Assembly: GCF_000717645.1 (NCBI RefSeq)
Contig: NZ_JNZZ01000007.1
Coordinates: 124,001 to 188,000, forward strand
DNA: 64,000 nucleotides
Source: Streptomyces californicus
GTDB taxonomy: Bacteria; Actinomycetota; Actinomycetes; Streptomycetales; Streptomycetaceae
Reading direction: 5' to 3'
Position 1 is the first letter of the stretch; every line of letters starts with the position of its first letter. Of this stretch, positions 56,236-64,000 are shown in pieces. The notes beneath the pieces are model-generated. The model was not told where the DNA came from. It saw only the letters and a program-made list of their open reading frames with translations, and did no database searches. A program made the position numbers and the translations under genes.

Positions 56236-56360
56236 CCCGTCCGGCCCCTTCACCGCACCGCCCCGGGCGCGCTCGCGTCCGGCGGGTTCGTGGTCTACTG
56301 CGGGAGGCGGCACCCACCGCCTCCCGCCCCGGCCCACCGCAGAGAAGTGAACCGCCCGAC

Positions 56361-56819
56361 GTGCGCCTGAACGACCTCGACGAACGCATCGTCCACACCC
56401 TCGCCGAAGACGCCCGGCGCTCCTACGCCGACATCGGCGCCATCGTCGGCCTCTCCGCCCCCGCCGTGAAACGCCGCGTCGACCGGCTGCGCGCCGAGGG
56501 CGCCATCACCGGCTTCACCGTACGGGTCGACCCGGCCGCGCTCGGCTGGGAGACCGAGGGGTTCATCGAGATCTACTGCAGCCGCAACACCTCCCCGGAC
56601 GCCATCAAGCAGGGGCTCGCCCGCTACCCGGAGATCGCCTCGGCCTCCACCGTGACCGGCGAGGCGGACGCGGTGGTGCAGGTCTTCGCCGCCGACATGC
56701 GCCACTTCGAGCAGGTCCTGGAACGGATCGCGGGGGAGCCGTACGTCGAGCGAACCAAGTCCGTCCTGGTGCTCTCGCCCCTGCTGCGCCGCTACTCTGC
56801 GGAGGCCCCGCCGGCCTGA
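56361..56819 (+). CDS. Lrp/AsnC-family transcriptional regulator
   Basis: An amino-acid-responsive regulator, 152 residues. N-terminal HTH at about 16-45 (SYADIGAIVGLSAPAVKRRV), then the RAM ligand-binding domain (about 65-140; GFTVRVDPAALGWE and TGEADAVVQVFAAD). GTG 56361 starts RLNDLDERIVHTLAEDARRS. It lies just before davA on the same strand, with 183 bases between, where three CGCAAC repeats occur. Its probable role is control of the davA-davB genes by lysine or another amino acid. Confidence 0.88.
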   Translation: MRLNDLDERIVHTLAEDARRSYADIGAIVGLSAPAVKRRVDRLRAEGAITGFTVRVDPAALGWETEGFIEIYCSRNTSPDAIKQGLARYPEIASASTVTGEADAVVQVFAADMRHFEQVLERIAGEPYVERTKSVLVLSPLLRRYSAEAPPA

Positions 56820-56862
56820 GGCAGTGGCTCACATCACCTGGCTGACCTGCGGTGATGCCGGA

Positions 56863-56926
56863 CGCAACGATTCGCCGCCGCACGTGCTTCCAGCGCAACG
56901 AATCGACGGTCGATGCGCAACACTCG
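56863..56926 (+). repeat. Three phased repeats upstream of davA
   Basis: CGCAACGATTCG (56863-56874), CGCAACGAATCG (56894-56905) and CGCAACACTCG (56916-56926). The starts are 31 and 22 bases apart, close to three and two helical turns. Phased sites of this kind suit an Lrp/AsnC protein that wraps DNA, and the AsnC-type gene is just upstream. Confidence 0.5.
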
Positions 56927-57002
56927 CGCCTTGTCCGGGCCGATCGGGTCCACGTACCTTCGATACGTCTCCCCACCCCGCCCGCACCGCCCGAGGTCAG
57001 CC

Positions 57003-57800
57003 ATGCCGTCGTTGCGCACCGCCCTGCTCCAGAGCTCCGGACGTCCCGGCGCCGTCGCCGAGAACCTGAAGGCGCTGGACGAGGCCGCCGCCCGGGCCGC
57101 CGGGGCGGGAGCCCGGCTGCTGGTCTCGCCCGAGCTGTTCCTCACCGGGTACGCCATCGGCGACGCCGTCCCCGACCTGGCCGAGCCCGCCGACGGCCCC
57201 GGCGCCGAGGCGATCGCCGAGATCGCCGTCCGCCACGGCCTCGCCGTCCTCTACGGCTACCCGGAGCGCGACGGAGAGCGGATCTTCAACGCCTCCCAGC
57301 TCATCGGCGCCGACGGCACGAGGCTCGCGAACTACCGCAAGACCCACCTCTTCGGCTGCTTCGAGCAGGAGTGGTTCACCCCCGGCGAGCGGACCGTCGT
57401 CCAGGCCGACCTCGACGGCGTCCGGATCGGCCTGCTGATCTGCTACGACGTCGAGTTCCCGGAGAACGTCCGGGCGCACGCCCTGGCCGGCACCGATCTG
57501 CTGCTGGTGCCCACCGCGCAGATGCACCCCTTCCAGTTCGTCGCCGAATCCGTCGTCCCCGTACGGGCCTTCGAGAACCAGATGTACGTGGCGTACGTCA
57601 ACCGGACCGGCCCGGAAGGCGAGTTCGAGTTCGTCGGGCTGAGCTGCCTGGCCGGCCCCGACGGCACCGTCCGCACCCGTGCCGGACGCGGCGAGGAACT
57701 CGTCGTCGGCGAGGTGGACCCCGTCCTCCTGGCCGCCTCGCGCGAGGCCAACCCTTACCTCGCGGACCGCCGCCCCGGTCTCTACGGCTCCCTCGCCTGA
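57003..57800 (+). CDS. davA: 5-aminovaleramidase-like carbon-nitrogen hydrolase (DavA type)
   Basis: A nitrilase-superfamily amidase of 265 residues. The catalytic triad is intact: Glu44 (SPELFLTGY), Lys113 (NYRKTHLFG) and Cys147 (LLICYDVEFPEN). It resembles Pseudomonas DavA, which hydrolyses 5-aminovaleramide to 5-aminovalerate in lysine breakdown; the matching monooxygenase gene is next. I choose ATG 57003, where the homologous part begins; the frame opens earlier at 56913. A related amidase substrate cannot be excluded, but the pairing makes lysine the best guess. Confidence 0.82.
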   Translation: MPSLRTALLQSSGRPGAVAENLKALDEAAARAAGAGARLLVSPELFLTGYAIGDAVPDLAEPADGPGAEAIAEIAVRHGLAVLYGYPERDGERIFNASQLIGADGTRLANYRKTHLFGCFEQEWFTPGERTVVQADLDGVRIGLLICYDVEFPENVRAHALAGTDLLLVPTAQMHPFQFVAESVVPVRAFENQMYVAYVNRTGPEGEFEFVGLSCLAGPDGTVRTRAGRGEELVVGEVDPVLLAASREANPYLADRRPGLYGSLA

Positions 57801-57846
57801 GCCGGCCCGCCCCCAACTTCCGTACCGCGCAAGGAGTCCGTACCCC

Positions 57847-59541
57847 ATGACGTCCACGGTGCCCAACGCCGTCCAGCACACCGACGCCGCCGCCCCGCCG
57901 ATCACCATGTTCGGGCCGGACTTCCCGTACGCGTACGACGACTTCCTCGCCCACCCGGCGGGGATCGGGCAGATACCGGCGACCGAGCACGGCCAGGAGG
58001 TCGCCGTCATCGGCGGCGGGCTCTCGGGCGTCATCGCCGCGTACGAGCTGATGAAGATGGGCCTCAAGCCCGTCGTCTACGAGGCCGACCGGATTGGCGG
58101 ACGGCTGCGCACCGTCGGCTTCGACGGCTGCGACCCCGGCCTCACCGCCGAGATGGGCGCGATGCGCTTCCCGCCCTCCTCTACGGCGCTCCAGCACTAC
58201 ATCGACCTGGTGGACCTGGAGACCCGGCCCTTCCCCAACCCGCTCTCCCCGGCCACGCCCTCCACCGTCGTGGACCTCAAGGGCGAGTCGCACTACGCCG
58301 AGACCATCGACGACCTGCCGCAGGTCTACCGCGACGTGGCCGACGCCTGGGCGGCCTGCCTGGAGGAGGGCGCCGACTTCTCCGACATGAACCGGGCGCT
58401 GCGCGAGCGCGACGTCCCGCGCATCCGGGAGATCTGGTCCCAGCTCGTCGAGCGGCTCGACAACCAGACCTTCTACGGCTTCCTCTGCGACTCCGAGGCG
58501 TTCAGGTCCTTCCGGCACCGCGAGATCTTCGGCCAGGTCGGATTCGGCACCGGCGGCTGGGACACCGACTTCCCCAACTCCATCCTGGAGATCCTCCGCG
58601 TCGTCTACACCGAGGCCGACGACCACCACCGCGGCATCGTCGGCGGCAGCCAGCAGCTCCCGCAGCGGCTGTGGGAGCGCGAGCCGCGGAAGATCGTCCA
58701 CTGGCCGCTCGGCACCTCGCTCTCCTCGCTGCACGACGGCGAGCCGCGCGGGGCCGTGACCCGGCTGACCCGCACCGCGGGCAACCGCATCACGGTCACC
58801 GACGCCACCGGTGACATCCGCACCTTCCGGGCCGCCGTCTTCACCGGCCAGTCCTGGCTGCTGCTCTCCAAGATCGACTGCGATGACGCGCTCTTCCCGA
58901 TCGACCACTGGACGGCGATGGAGCGCACCCACTACATGGAGTCGTCCAAGCTGTTCGTCCCGGTCGACCGGCCGTTCTGGCTGGACAAGGACGAGGCCAC
59001 CGGCCGCGACACCATGTCGATGACGCTCACCGACCGGATGACCCGGGGGACCTATCTGCTGGACGACGGGCCGGACAAGCCCGCCGTCATCTGCCTCTCC
59101 TACACGTGGTGCGACGACAGCCTGAAGTGGCTGCCGCTCTCCCCGAACGAGCGCATGGAGGTCATGCTCAAATCGCTCGGCGAGATCTACCCGAACGTCG
59201 ACGTCCGCAGCCACATCATCGGCAACCCGGTCACCGTCTCCTGGGAGAACGAGCCCTGGTTCATGGGCGCGTTCAAGGCCAATCTGCCCGGTCACTACCG
59301 CTACCAGCGGCGGCTGTTCACCCACTTCATGCAGGACCGGCTGCCCGAGGACAAGCGCGGGATCTTCCTCGCCGGGGACGACATCTCCTGGACGGCCGGC
59401 TGGGCCGAGGGCGCCGTGCAGACCGCGCTCAACGCCGTGTGGGGCGTCATGCACCAGTTCGGCGGAGCGACCGACGCCACCAACCCCGGCCCCGGCGACC
59501 TCTTCGACGAGATCGCCCCGGTCGAGCTCCCGGAGGACTGA
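57847..59541 (+). CDS. davB: L-lysine 2-monooxygenase-like flavin amine oxidase (DavB type)
   Basis: An FAD-dependent amine oxidase of 564 residues. The dinucleotide site GGGLSG is at 56-61, with the EADRIGGRLRT element following; the C-terminal FAD/substrate region is GIFLAGDDISWTAGWAEGAV. The N-terminal MFGPDFPYAYDD and LMKMGLKPVVYEA closely recall Pseudomonas DavB, which turns lysine to 5-aminovaleramide with O2. The family also includes tryptophan and phenylalanine 2-monooxygenases and L-amino acid oxidases. ATG 57847 follows AAGGAG; it is 46 bases after davA, so the two are likely co-transcribed. Confidence 0.82.
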   Translation: MTSTVPNAVQHTDAAAPPITMFGPDFPYAYDDFLAHPAGIGQIPATEHGQEVAVIGGGLSGVIAAYELMKMGLKPVVYEADRIGGRLRTVGFDGCDPGLTAEMGAMRFPPSSTALQHYIDLVDLETRPFPNPLSPATPSTVVDLKGESHYAETIDDLPQVYRDVADAWAACLEEGADFSDMNRALRERDVPRIREIWSQLVERLDNQTFYGFLCDSEAFRSFRHREIFGQVGFGTGGWDTDFPNSILEILRVVYTEADDHHRGIVGGSQQLPQRLWEREPRKIVHWPLGTSLSSLHDGEPRGAVTRLTRTAGNRITVTDATGDIRTFRAAVFTGQSWLLLSKIDCDDALFPIDHWTAMERTHYMESSKLFVPVDRPFWLDKDEATGRDTMSMTLTDRMTRGTYLLDDGPDKPAVICLSYTWCDDSLKWLPLSPNERMEVMLKSLGEIYPNVDVRSHIIGNPVTVSWENEPWFMGAFKANLPGHYRYQRRLFTHFMQDRLPEDKRGIFLAGDDISWTAGWAEGAVQTALNAVWGVMHQFGGATDATNPGPGDLFDEIAPVELPED

Positions 59542-59560
59542 GGCCGTACCGGCGCGGGCC

Positions 59561-60271
59561 TCAGCGGCAGGGGGTGAGCAGCAGCCGCCCCACCAGGCCC
59601 GCGCCCGCGTCGGTCCGCTGCCGGAACTCCTCGGCCAGCGCGGGGAACGCGCGCAGCCGCCAGAGCGTCCGGGCCGCCGACCAGGCCGCCTCGCGGGCCC
59701 GCTCCAGGCTCCAGGAATGCACCAGATGGGTCAGCGGGTCCGCGACCTCCAGGACGTCGGGGCCCGGCAGCAGGACGTCGTGGACGTGCTCCTCCAGTAA
59801 CGCGAGGAGATCGCCCATCTGCTCGAACTCCCCTTCGAGATCAGCGGGTTCGCAGCCGAGCACCCGGCAGGCGTCCACCACCGCCAGCACCAGATCGTGC
59901 CCCACGTGCGCCTGGAGACCGCCGAGCGCCCACTGCGCCGGCCGTACGCCGGGATGGCGGCGGTACGGGAGCAGCGGGCGCCAGCACTCCGGCGGACGGC
60001 CGCCCGCCGCCGCCGTCTCCACCGCCGACAGATAGCGCTCCGCGCAGCGCGCACTCAGCAGGGCGGCGGCTCCCCGGTCGTCGAAGCCCGCCCGGCCGAG
60101 GTCCGGGTCCACCCGCTCCACGGCGTCCAGATAGGCCGCGTTGAAGACGGCGACCCCGCCCCCGGCCGGCCACCGGGAACGCCATTCCCGCATACGTTCG
60201 ATCACCGGGATGCCGCCCGGACCCGGGTCCCCGAGGCCGGCCGGGAGCTCGGACTGTTCGATCTGCGTCAT
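59561..60271 (-). CDS. DUF5995 family protein
   Basis: A 236-residue, mostly helical protein with no obvious catalytic motif. Conserved-looking segments are RMREWRSRWPAGGGVAVFNA (about 27-46), AQWALGGLQAHVGHDLVLAV (about 111-130) and a C-terminal helical part. A histidine and aspartate (HVGHD) might bind metal, which is a guess. I recognise it as DUF5995, often found near isoprenoid genes in Streptomyces; its function is unknown. It diverges from crtE over 232 bases of DNA and converges with davB. Confidence 0.7.
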   Translation of the reverse strand: MTQIEQSELPAGLGDPGPGGIPVIERMREWRSRWPAGGGVAVFNAAYLDAVERVDPDLGRAGFDDRGAAALLSARCAERYLSAVETAAAGGRPPECWRPLLPYRRHPGVRPAQWALGGLQAHVGHDLVLAVVDACRVLGCEPADLEGEFEQMGDLLALLEEHVHDVLLPGPDVLEVADPLTHLVHSWSLERAREAAWSAARTLWRLRAFPALAEEFRQRTDAGAGLVGRLLLTPCR

Positions 60272-60503
60272 GCGCGGAGCGTCCCAGTACCGGTCCCACC
60301 ACGCCGCTGACCGGTCCGAGATTCATCGGAACGGGCGAACGGCGGCGGAAGAGGCGACGAAGGGCGCCGGGCGCTTCGCGGTGGGGCGGGCGACGGCCGT
60401 CGGGGCATATCGGGCTTTCCGTCCGGTAGCAATGGGGCTGACGGGGTACCAGTCGCTGCGGACGGTGAGATTTCGCCGTCCTCGTCTACGACAAGGGCGT
60501 CAG
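60272..60503. other. Divergent promoter region of DUF5995 and crtE
   Basis: 232 bases with no supported gene. It must hold promoters for the DUF5995 gene and the carotenoid operon. An AT-richer stretch is at 60405-60440 (GCATATCGGGCTTTCC). I do not see a clear HrdB-type promoter; light-induced carotenoid genes in S. coelicolor use the sigma factor LitS, whose site I cannot recognise with confidence. Confidence 0.35.
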
Positions 60504-61766
60504 ATGGGCCTCTCGCTGCCCGCAGACCACGCGTTCGCCGCATCCGTGCACCCGGACGTGGACCGGACGGCGTCCGCGGACCCCGGCCCCTCCGCCGAGG
60601 AGGCGCGGGCCGTCGACCACGATGTACCCGGCGGCCTCCAGCGGATGGCCGAGGCCGTCCTGGCGGAGCGGGTCGCGGAGGCCGCCGAGCACGATCCGGT
60701 CTTCGCCGACGAGGTGGCGCACCGGGTCGCGGACTTCACGCTGCGCGGCGGCAAGCGGATGAGGCCCCGCCTGCTCTGGTGGGCCATGCGCGCCTGCGGC
60801 GCGGCCGACACCGCCGCCGCGTTGCGGCTCGGCGTCGCCCTGGAGCTGATCCAGACCTGCGCCCTCATCCAGGACGACGTGATGGACCGGTCGCCCACAC
60901 GGCGGGGCAGGCCCGCCGTCCACATCGCCCTGGCCGAGCGCCTGGGCCTCCCGGCCGGCTCCGGGCCGGGCGGGGCGTTCGGCCCCTCCGCCGCCGTTCT
61001 CGCCGGGGACCTCGCCCTGGTGTGGGCCGACGACACGGTCGCCGAGACGTGCCTGCCGCCCTCCCGGCGGCGGCGGATCACCGCGGTGTGGCGGGCCATG
61101 CGGGGCGAGATGATCGCCGGACAGTACCTGGACCTGCGCGGCCAGGCCGTCGGCGCCGCTTCCGCGACGACCGCGCTGCGCACCGCCCGCCTCAAGAGCG
61201 CGCTGTACACGGTGGAACGGCCCCTGGCGCTCGGAGCGGCCCTGGCCGGGGCGGACCGGCGGACCACCGACGAACTGCGCGCGGCCGGCCGGTACGCCGG
61301 AACGGCCTTCCAACTGCGCGACGACCTGCTCGGCGCCTTCGGCGATCCGGCGGTCACCGGCAAGCCCTCCGGGGACGACATCCGCGACGGCAAGCCCACC
61401 TACCTGCTGGCGGTCGCCCGCGCCCGCGCCGACGCCGCCGGCGACCGCCGCGCCCCGGCCGTGCTGGACCGCGCCGTGGGCTACCCCGGCCTCGGCGACG
61501 ACGACCTCGCGGAGGTCCGCTCCGTCCTGGAGGCCACCGGCGCCCGCGCCCACGTCGAGGACCGGGCGCGGCGGCTGGGGGAGCGGGCCGCGCACCACCT
61601 GGCGCGGGCGGTCGACGTCGAGGCGCACGCGGGCGGCCGGCTGCTGGACCTGCTGGCCGCCGTCGCGGGAAGCCGCGCCGCCCCGCCGCCCGGCCCCGGC
61701 TCCGCCCACCCCCCGTACCGAGAGACCGCGGCGCCCGCCCCGGCCGTGGCCGAAGGAGGCCGATGA
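60504..61766 (+). CDS. crtE: Geranylgeranyl diphosphate synthase
   Basis: Extends farnesyl or geranyl diphosphate to GGPP, the start of carotenoid synthesis. 420 residues, helical prenyltransferase. The first Asp-rich motif is DDVMD (124-128), the second is DDLLGAFGD in the C-terminal half, and the lysine/arginine signature GGKRMRPRLL is at about 83. I choose ATG 60504 with AAGGG upstream; an in-frame extension to 60141 overlaps the divergent gene and is unlikely. The stop overlaps the crtI start (ATGA). Confidence 0.92.
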   Translation: MGLSLPADHAFAASVHPDVDRTASADPGPSAEEARAVDHDVPGGLQRMAEAVLAERVAEAAEHDPVFADEVAHRVADFTLRGGKRMRPRLLWWAMRACGAADTAAALRLGVALELIQTCALIQDDVMDRSPTRRGRPAVHIALAERLGLPAGSGPGGAFGPSAAVLAGDLALVWADDTVAETCLPPSRRRRITAVWRAMRGEMIAGQYLDLRGQAVGAASATTALRTARLKSALYTVERPLALGAALAGADRRTTDELRAAGRYAGTAFQLRDDLLGAFGDPAVTGKPSGDDIRDGKPTYLLAVARARADAAGDRRAPAVLDRAVGYPGLGDDDLAEVRSVLEATGARAHVEDRARRLGERAAHHLARAVDVEAHAGGRLLDLLAAVAGSRAAPPPGPGSAHPPYRETAAPAPAVAEGGR

Positions 61767-63286
61767 CCGTGATCACGATTCCGGGACGCACCGACCACGT
61801 GGTGGTGGTCGGCGCGGGACTGTCCGGACTCTCCGCCGCGCTCCACCTGCTCGGCGCGGGCCGCCGGGTGACCGTCGTCGAACGGGACGCGCTGCCCGGC
61901 GGACGGGCCGGACTGCTGGAGCGGGGCGGCTTCCGCATCGACACCGGGCCCACCGTGCTGACCATGCCGGACCTGGTGGAGGACGCCTTCGCCGCCGTCG
62001 GCGCGCGGATGGCCGACCGGCTGGAGCTGATCCGGCTGGACCCCGCCTACCGGGCCAGGTTCGCGGACGGGTCGCAGCTCGACGTGCACACCGACGGCGC
62101 GGCCATGGAGGCGGCGGTCGAACAGTTCGCCGGAGCCCGCCAGGCGGTCGGCTACCGGCGGTTGCGACGCTGGCTGGAGCGGCTCTACCGCGTGCAGATG
62201 CGCCGCTTCATCGACGCCAACTTCGACTCGCCCCTCCAACTGCTCCATCCCGACCTCGCGCGGCTCGCCGCCCTCGGCGGGTTCGGCCGGCTCGACGCCC
62301 GGATCGGGCGGTTCGTCTCCGACGAGCGGCTGCGCCGGGTCTTCTCCTTCCAGGCGCTGTACGCCGGGGTCCCCCCGGCCAGGGCCCTGGCCGCGTACGC
62401 CGTGATCGCCTACATGGACACGGTCGCCGGGGTCTACTTCCCGCGCGGCGGCATGCACGCCCTGCCCACCGCGATGGCCCGGGCCGCCGAGGACGCGGGA
62501 GGCACGTTCCGCTACGGACGGACGGTGACCCGGCTGGAGCGCTCGGGCGACCGGATCACCGCGGTCGTCACCGACCGGGAGCGCATCCCGTGCGACGCCG
62601 TGGTCCTGACGCCCGATCTGCCGGTCGCCTACCGCCTCCTCGGCCGCGCCCCGCGCCGGCCGCTGCCGCTGAAGCACTCGCCGTCCGCGGTGATCCTGCA
62701 CGCGGGCACGGACCGTACCTGGCCGGATCTCGCCCACCACACCATCTCGTTCGGCGCCGCCTGGAAGAGCACCTTCCGCCAGCTCACCCGTACCGGCGAG
62801 CTGATGTCGGACCCCTCGCTCCTGATCACCCGGCCCACCGCCACCGACCCCGCCCTCGCCCCGCCCGGCAGCCACCTCCACTACGTCCTCGCCCCCTGCC
62901 CGAACACGACGATCGGCCCCGGCACACGGGAGTGGAAGGAGCTGGGCCCCCGCTACCGGGACGAACTGCTCGGCTGGCTGGAGCGCCGTGAGATGCCCGG
63001 CCTGGGCGCGGCGATCGAGCAGGAGGGACTGGTCACCCCCCTGGACTGGGCCGACCAGGGACACGCGGCCGGCACACCGTTCGCCGTGGCCCACACCTTC
63101 CCCCAGACCGGCCCGTTCCGGCCACGCAACCTGGTGCGGGGCACCGCCAACGCCGTCCTCGCCGGATGCGGCACCACGCCGGGCGTCGGCGTGCCGACCG
63201 TGCTGATCTCCGGAAAGCTGGCGGCGCGGAGGATCACCGGCCCGCCCGCCGCCCCATCCCGACGCACGAGAGGCACCGCCGTATGA
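61763..63286 (+). CDS. crtI: Phytoene desaturase
   Basis: Introduces double bonds into phytoene, usually giving lycopene in Streptomyces. 507 residues. The FAD-binding GAGLSG motif (17-22) is followed by [11 protein letters not shown] and [11 protein letters not shown]; the C-terminal region has [20 protein letters not shown], the typical bacterial CrtI signature. ATG 61763 lies 4 bases inside crtE, with AGGAGG upstream. It overlaps crtB by 4 bases. Confidence 0.93.
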   Translation: MTVITIPGRTDHVVVVGAGLSGLSAALHLLGAGRRVTVVERDALPGGRAGLLERGGFRIDTGPTVLTMPDLVEDAFAAVGARMADRLELIRLDPAYRARFADGSQLDVHTDGAAMEAAVEQFAGARQAVGYRRLRRWLERLYRVQMRRFIDANFDSPLQLLHPDLARLAALGGFGRLDARIGRFVSDERLRRVFSFQALYAGVPPARALAAYAVIAYMDTVAGVYFPRGGMHALPTAMARAAEDAGGTFRYGRTVTRLERSGDRITAVVTDRERIPCDAVVLTPDLPVAYRLLGRAPRRPLPLKHSPSAVILHAGTDRTWPDLAHHTISFGAAWKSTFRQLTRTGELMSDPSLLITRPTATDPALAPPGSHLHYVLAPCPNTTIGPGTREWKELGPRYRDELLGWLERREMPGLGAAIEQEGLVTPLDWADQGHAAGTPFAVAHTFPQTGPFRPRNLVRGTANAVLAGCGTTPGVGVPTVLISGKLAARRITGPPAAPSRRTRGTAV

Positions 63287-64000
63287 CCGCCCGTGAGCTG
63301 GACGCCGCAGGCATCCACGAACCCGGCCTCCGCGCCGCCTACGCCCGCTGCCGCGACCTCAACGCCCGGCACGGCAGGACGTACTTCCTCGCGACCCGGC
63401 TGCTGCCCGTCGACCGGCGGGCGGCCGTCCACGCCCTCTACGGCTTCGCCCGCCATGCCGACGACATCGTGGACGACCTCGAATCCACCGCCACCACCGC
63501 CCAGCGGGCCGCCGCGCTGACGGCCCTGGAGGAGCAGCTGGAGCGCGGGCTGCGCGGCGGCCGGACCACCGAGCCGGTGATCCGCGCGCTCGCCGACACG
63601 GCCGGGCGCCACGGCATCGACCACCGGCACTTCACCGACTTCCTGGCCTCGATGCGCGCCGATCTGACCATCACCGGATACGCCTCCTTCGAGGACCTGG
63701 GCGGCTACACGCACGGGTCGGCCGCGGTGATCGGCCTCCAGATGCTGCCGGTGCTCGGGACCGTCGTCCCGCACGAGGAGGCCGCCGGCCCCGCCGCCGC
63801 GCTGGGCGTCGCCTTCCAGCTGACCAACTTCCTCCGCGATGTCGGCGAGGACCTGGACCGGGGCAGGGTCTACCTCCCGGTCGATCTGCTCGGCGCCCAC
63901 GGCGTGGACCGGGCCCGCCTGGAGTGGAGCCGCCGCACCGGTGCGCGGGACCCGAGGATCACCGACGCGCTGACGGCGTTCGCCGCCCACACCCGGTCGG
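63283..64000 (+). CDS. crtB: Phytoene synthase, 5' part
   Basis: Condenses two GGPP into phytoene. The window ends after 239 codons; the full protein should be about 300-330 residues. The two Asp-rich motifs are both visible: HADDIVDD and [15 protein letters not shown]. The start ATG 63283 overlaps the crtI stop (ATGA). Further carotenoid genes (crtV, crtY, crtT, crtU, litR) may follow outside the window. Confidence 0.93.
   Translation, partial: MTARELDAAGIHEPGLRAAYARCRDLNARHGRTYFLATRLLPVDRRAAVHALYGFARHADDIVDDLESTATTAQRAAALTALEEQLERGLRGGRTTEPVIRALADTAGRHGIDHRHFTDFLASMRADLTITGYASFEDLGGYTHGSAAVIGLQMLPVLGTVVPHEEAAGPAAALGVAFQLTNFLRDVGEDLDRGRVYLPVDLLGAHGVDRARLEWSRRTGARDPRITDALTAFAAHTRS

Noticed and set aside
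57847..59541. Tryptophan 2-monooxygenase of an auxin route
   Set aside because: The cofactor motifs are shared, but the N-terminal and internal motifs and the adjoining nitrilase-fold amidase fit the lysine DavA-DavB pair better than IaaM-IaaH, whose IaaH is an amidase-signature enzyme.

Overview
The window is a very GC-rich stretch of actinobacterial chromosome, almost certainly from a Streptomyces. Third codon positions are nearly all G or C, GTG starts are frequent, and the gene content and order (relA, DUF349, cyclophilin, hisS, rpsD, alaS-ruvX-mltG, aro genes, efp-nusB, bldD, the pyr operon, sIHF-gmk-rpoZ-coaBC-metK-priA-fmt-rsmB-rpe) match the conserved core of Streptomyces chromosomes. 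BldD carries the Streptomyces cyclic-di-GMP signature. I see no tRNA, rRNA, insertion sequence, prophage or CRISPR array.

Layout. 1-4335: the 3' part of relA, followed after 22 bases by a tight cassette of a Ser/Thr kinase, a small EACC1-type protein and a caspase-fold protease. 4415-11229: DUF349 protein and membrane cyclophilin on the minus strand, then a metallo-beta-lactamase hydrolase, hisS, a VKOR-family protein and rarA. 11310-15063: a DUF2470 gene diverging from rpsD across a perfect iron box, then an orphan STAND ATPase. 15226-21920: two small membrane-associated proteins, alaS, ruvX, mltG, aroE. 22065-28695: aroC, an in-frame aroK-aroB fusion, aroQ, a P-loop protein, an M24-fold protein with lost metal ligands, efp and nusB. 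28871-39649: bldD and the pyrimidine operon pyrR-pyrB-pyrC-(PH-like)-carA-carB-pyrD-pyrF. 39892-50573: sIHF, gmk, rpoZ, coaBC, metK, priA, a small HTH protein, fmt, rsmB, rpe.

50677-64000 is more accessory: a SorC-type regulator, a class I sesquiterpene synthase, guaB1, an aldehyde dehydrogenase, an AsnC/Lrp regulator, an amidase plus lysine 2-monooxygenase pair (davA-davB), a DUF5995 gene, and the start of a carotenoid operon crtE-crtI-crtB that runs off the end.

How the genes work together. The pyr genes cover pyrimidine synthesis to UMP; pyrR has a PyrR-binding RNA element just before its ribosome binding site. aroE, aroC, aroKB and aroQ supply most of the shikimate pathway. rpoZ, relA, efp, nusB and rsmB serve transcription and translation. 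davA-davB would turn lysine into 5-aminovalerate, with the AsnC-type regulator and perhaps the aldehyde dehydrogenase as partners. crtE-I-B would make lycopene.

Most promising less-described items: the relA-linked kinase/EACC1/caspase cassette, the iron box shared by DUF2470 and rpsD, the davAB cluster with phased upstream repeats, and the degenerate M24 protein beside efp. Many transcription units end in long, perfect hairpins.
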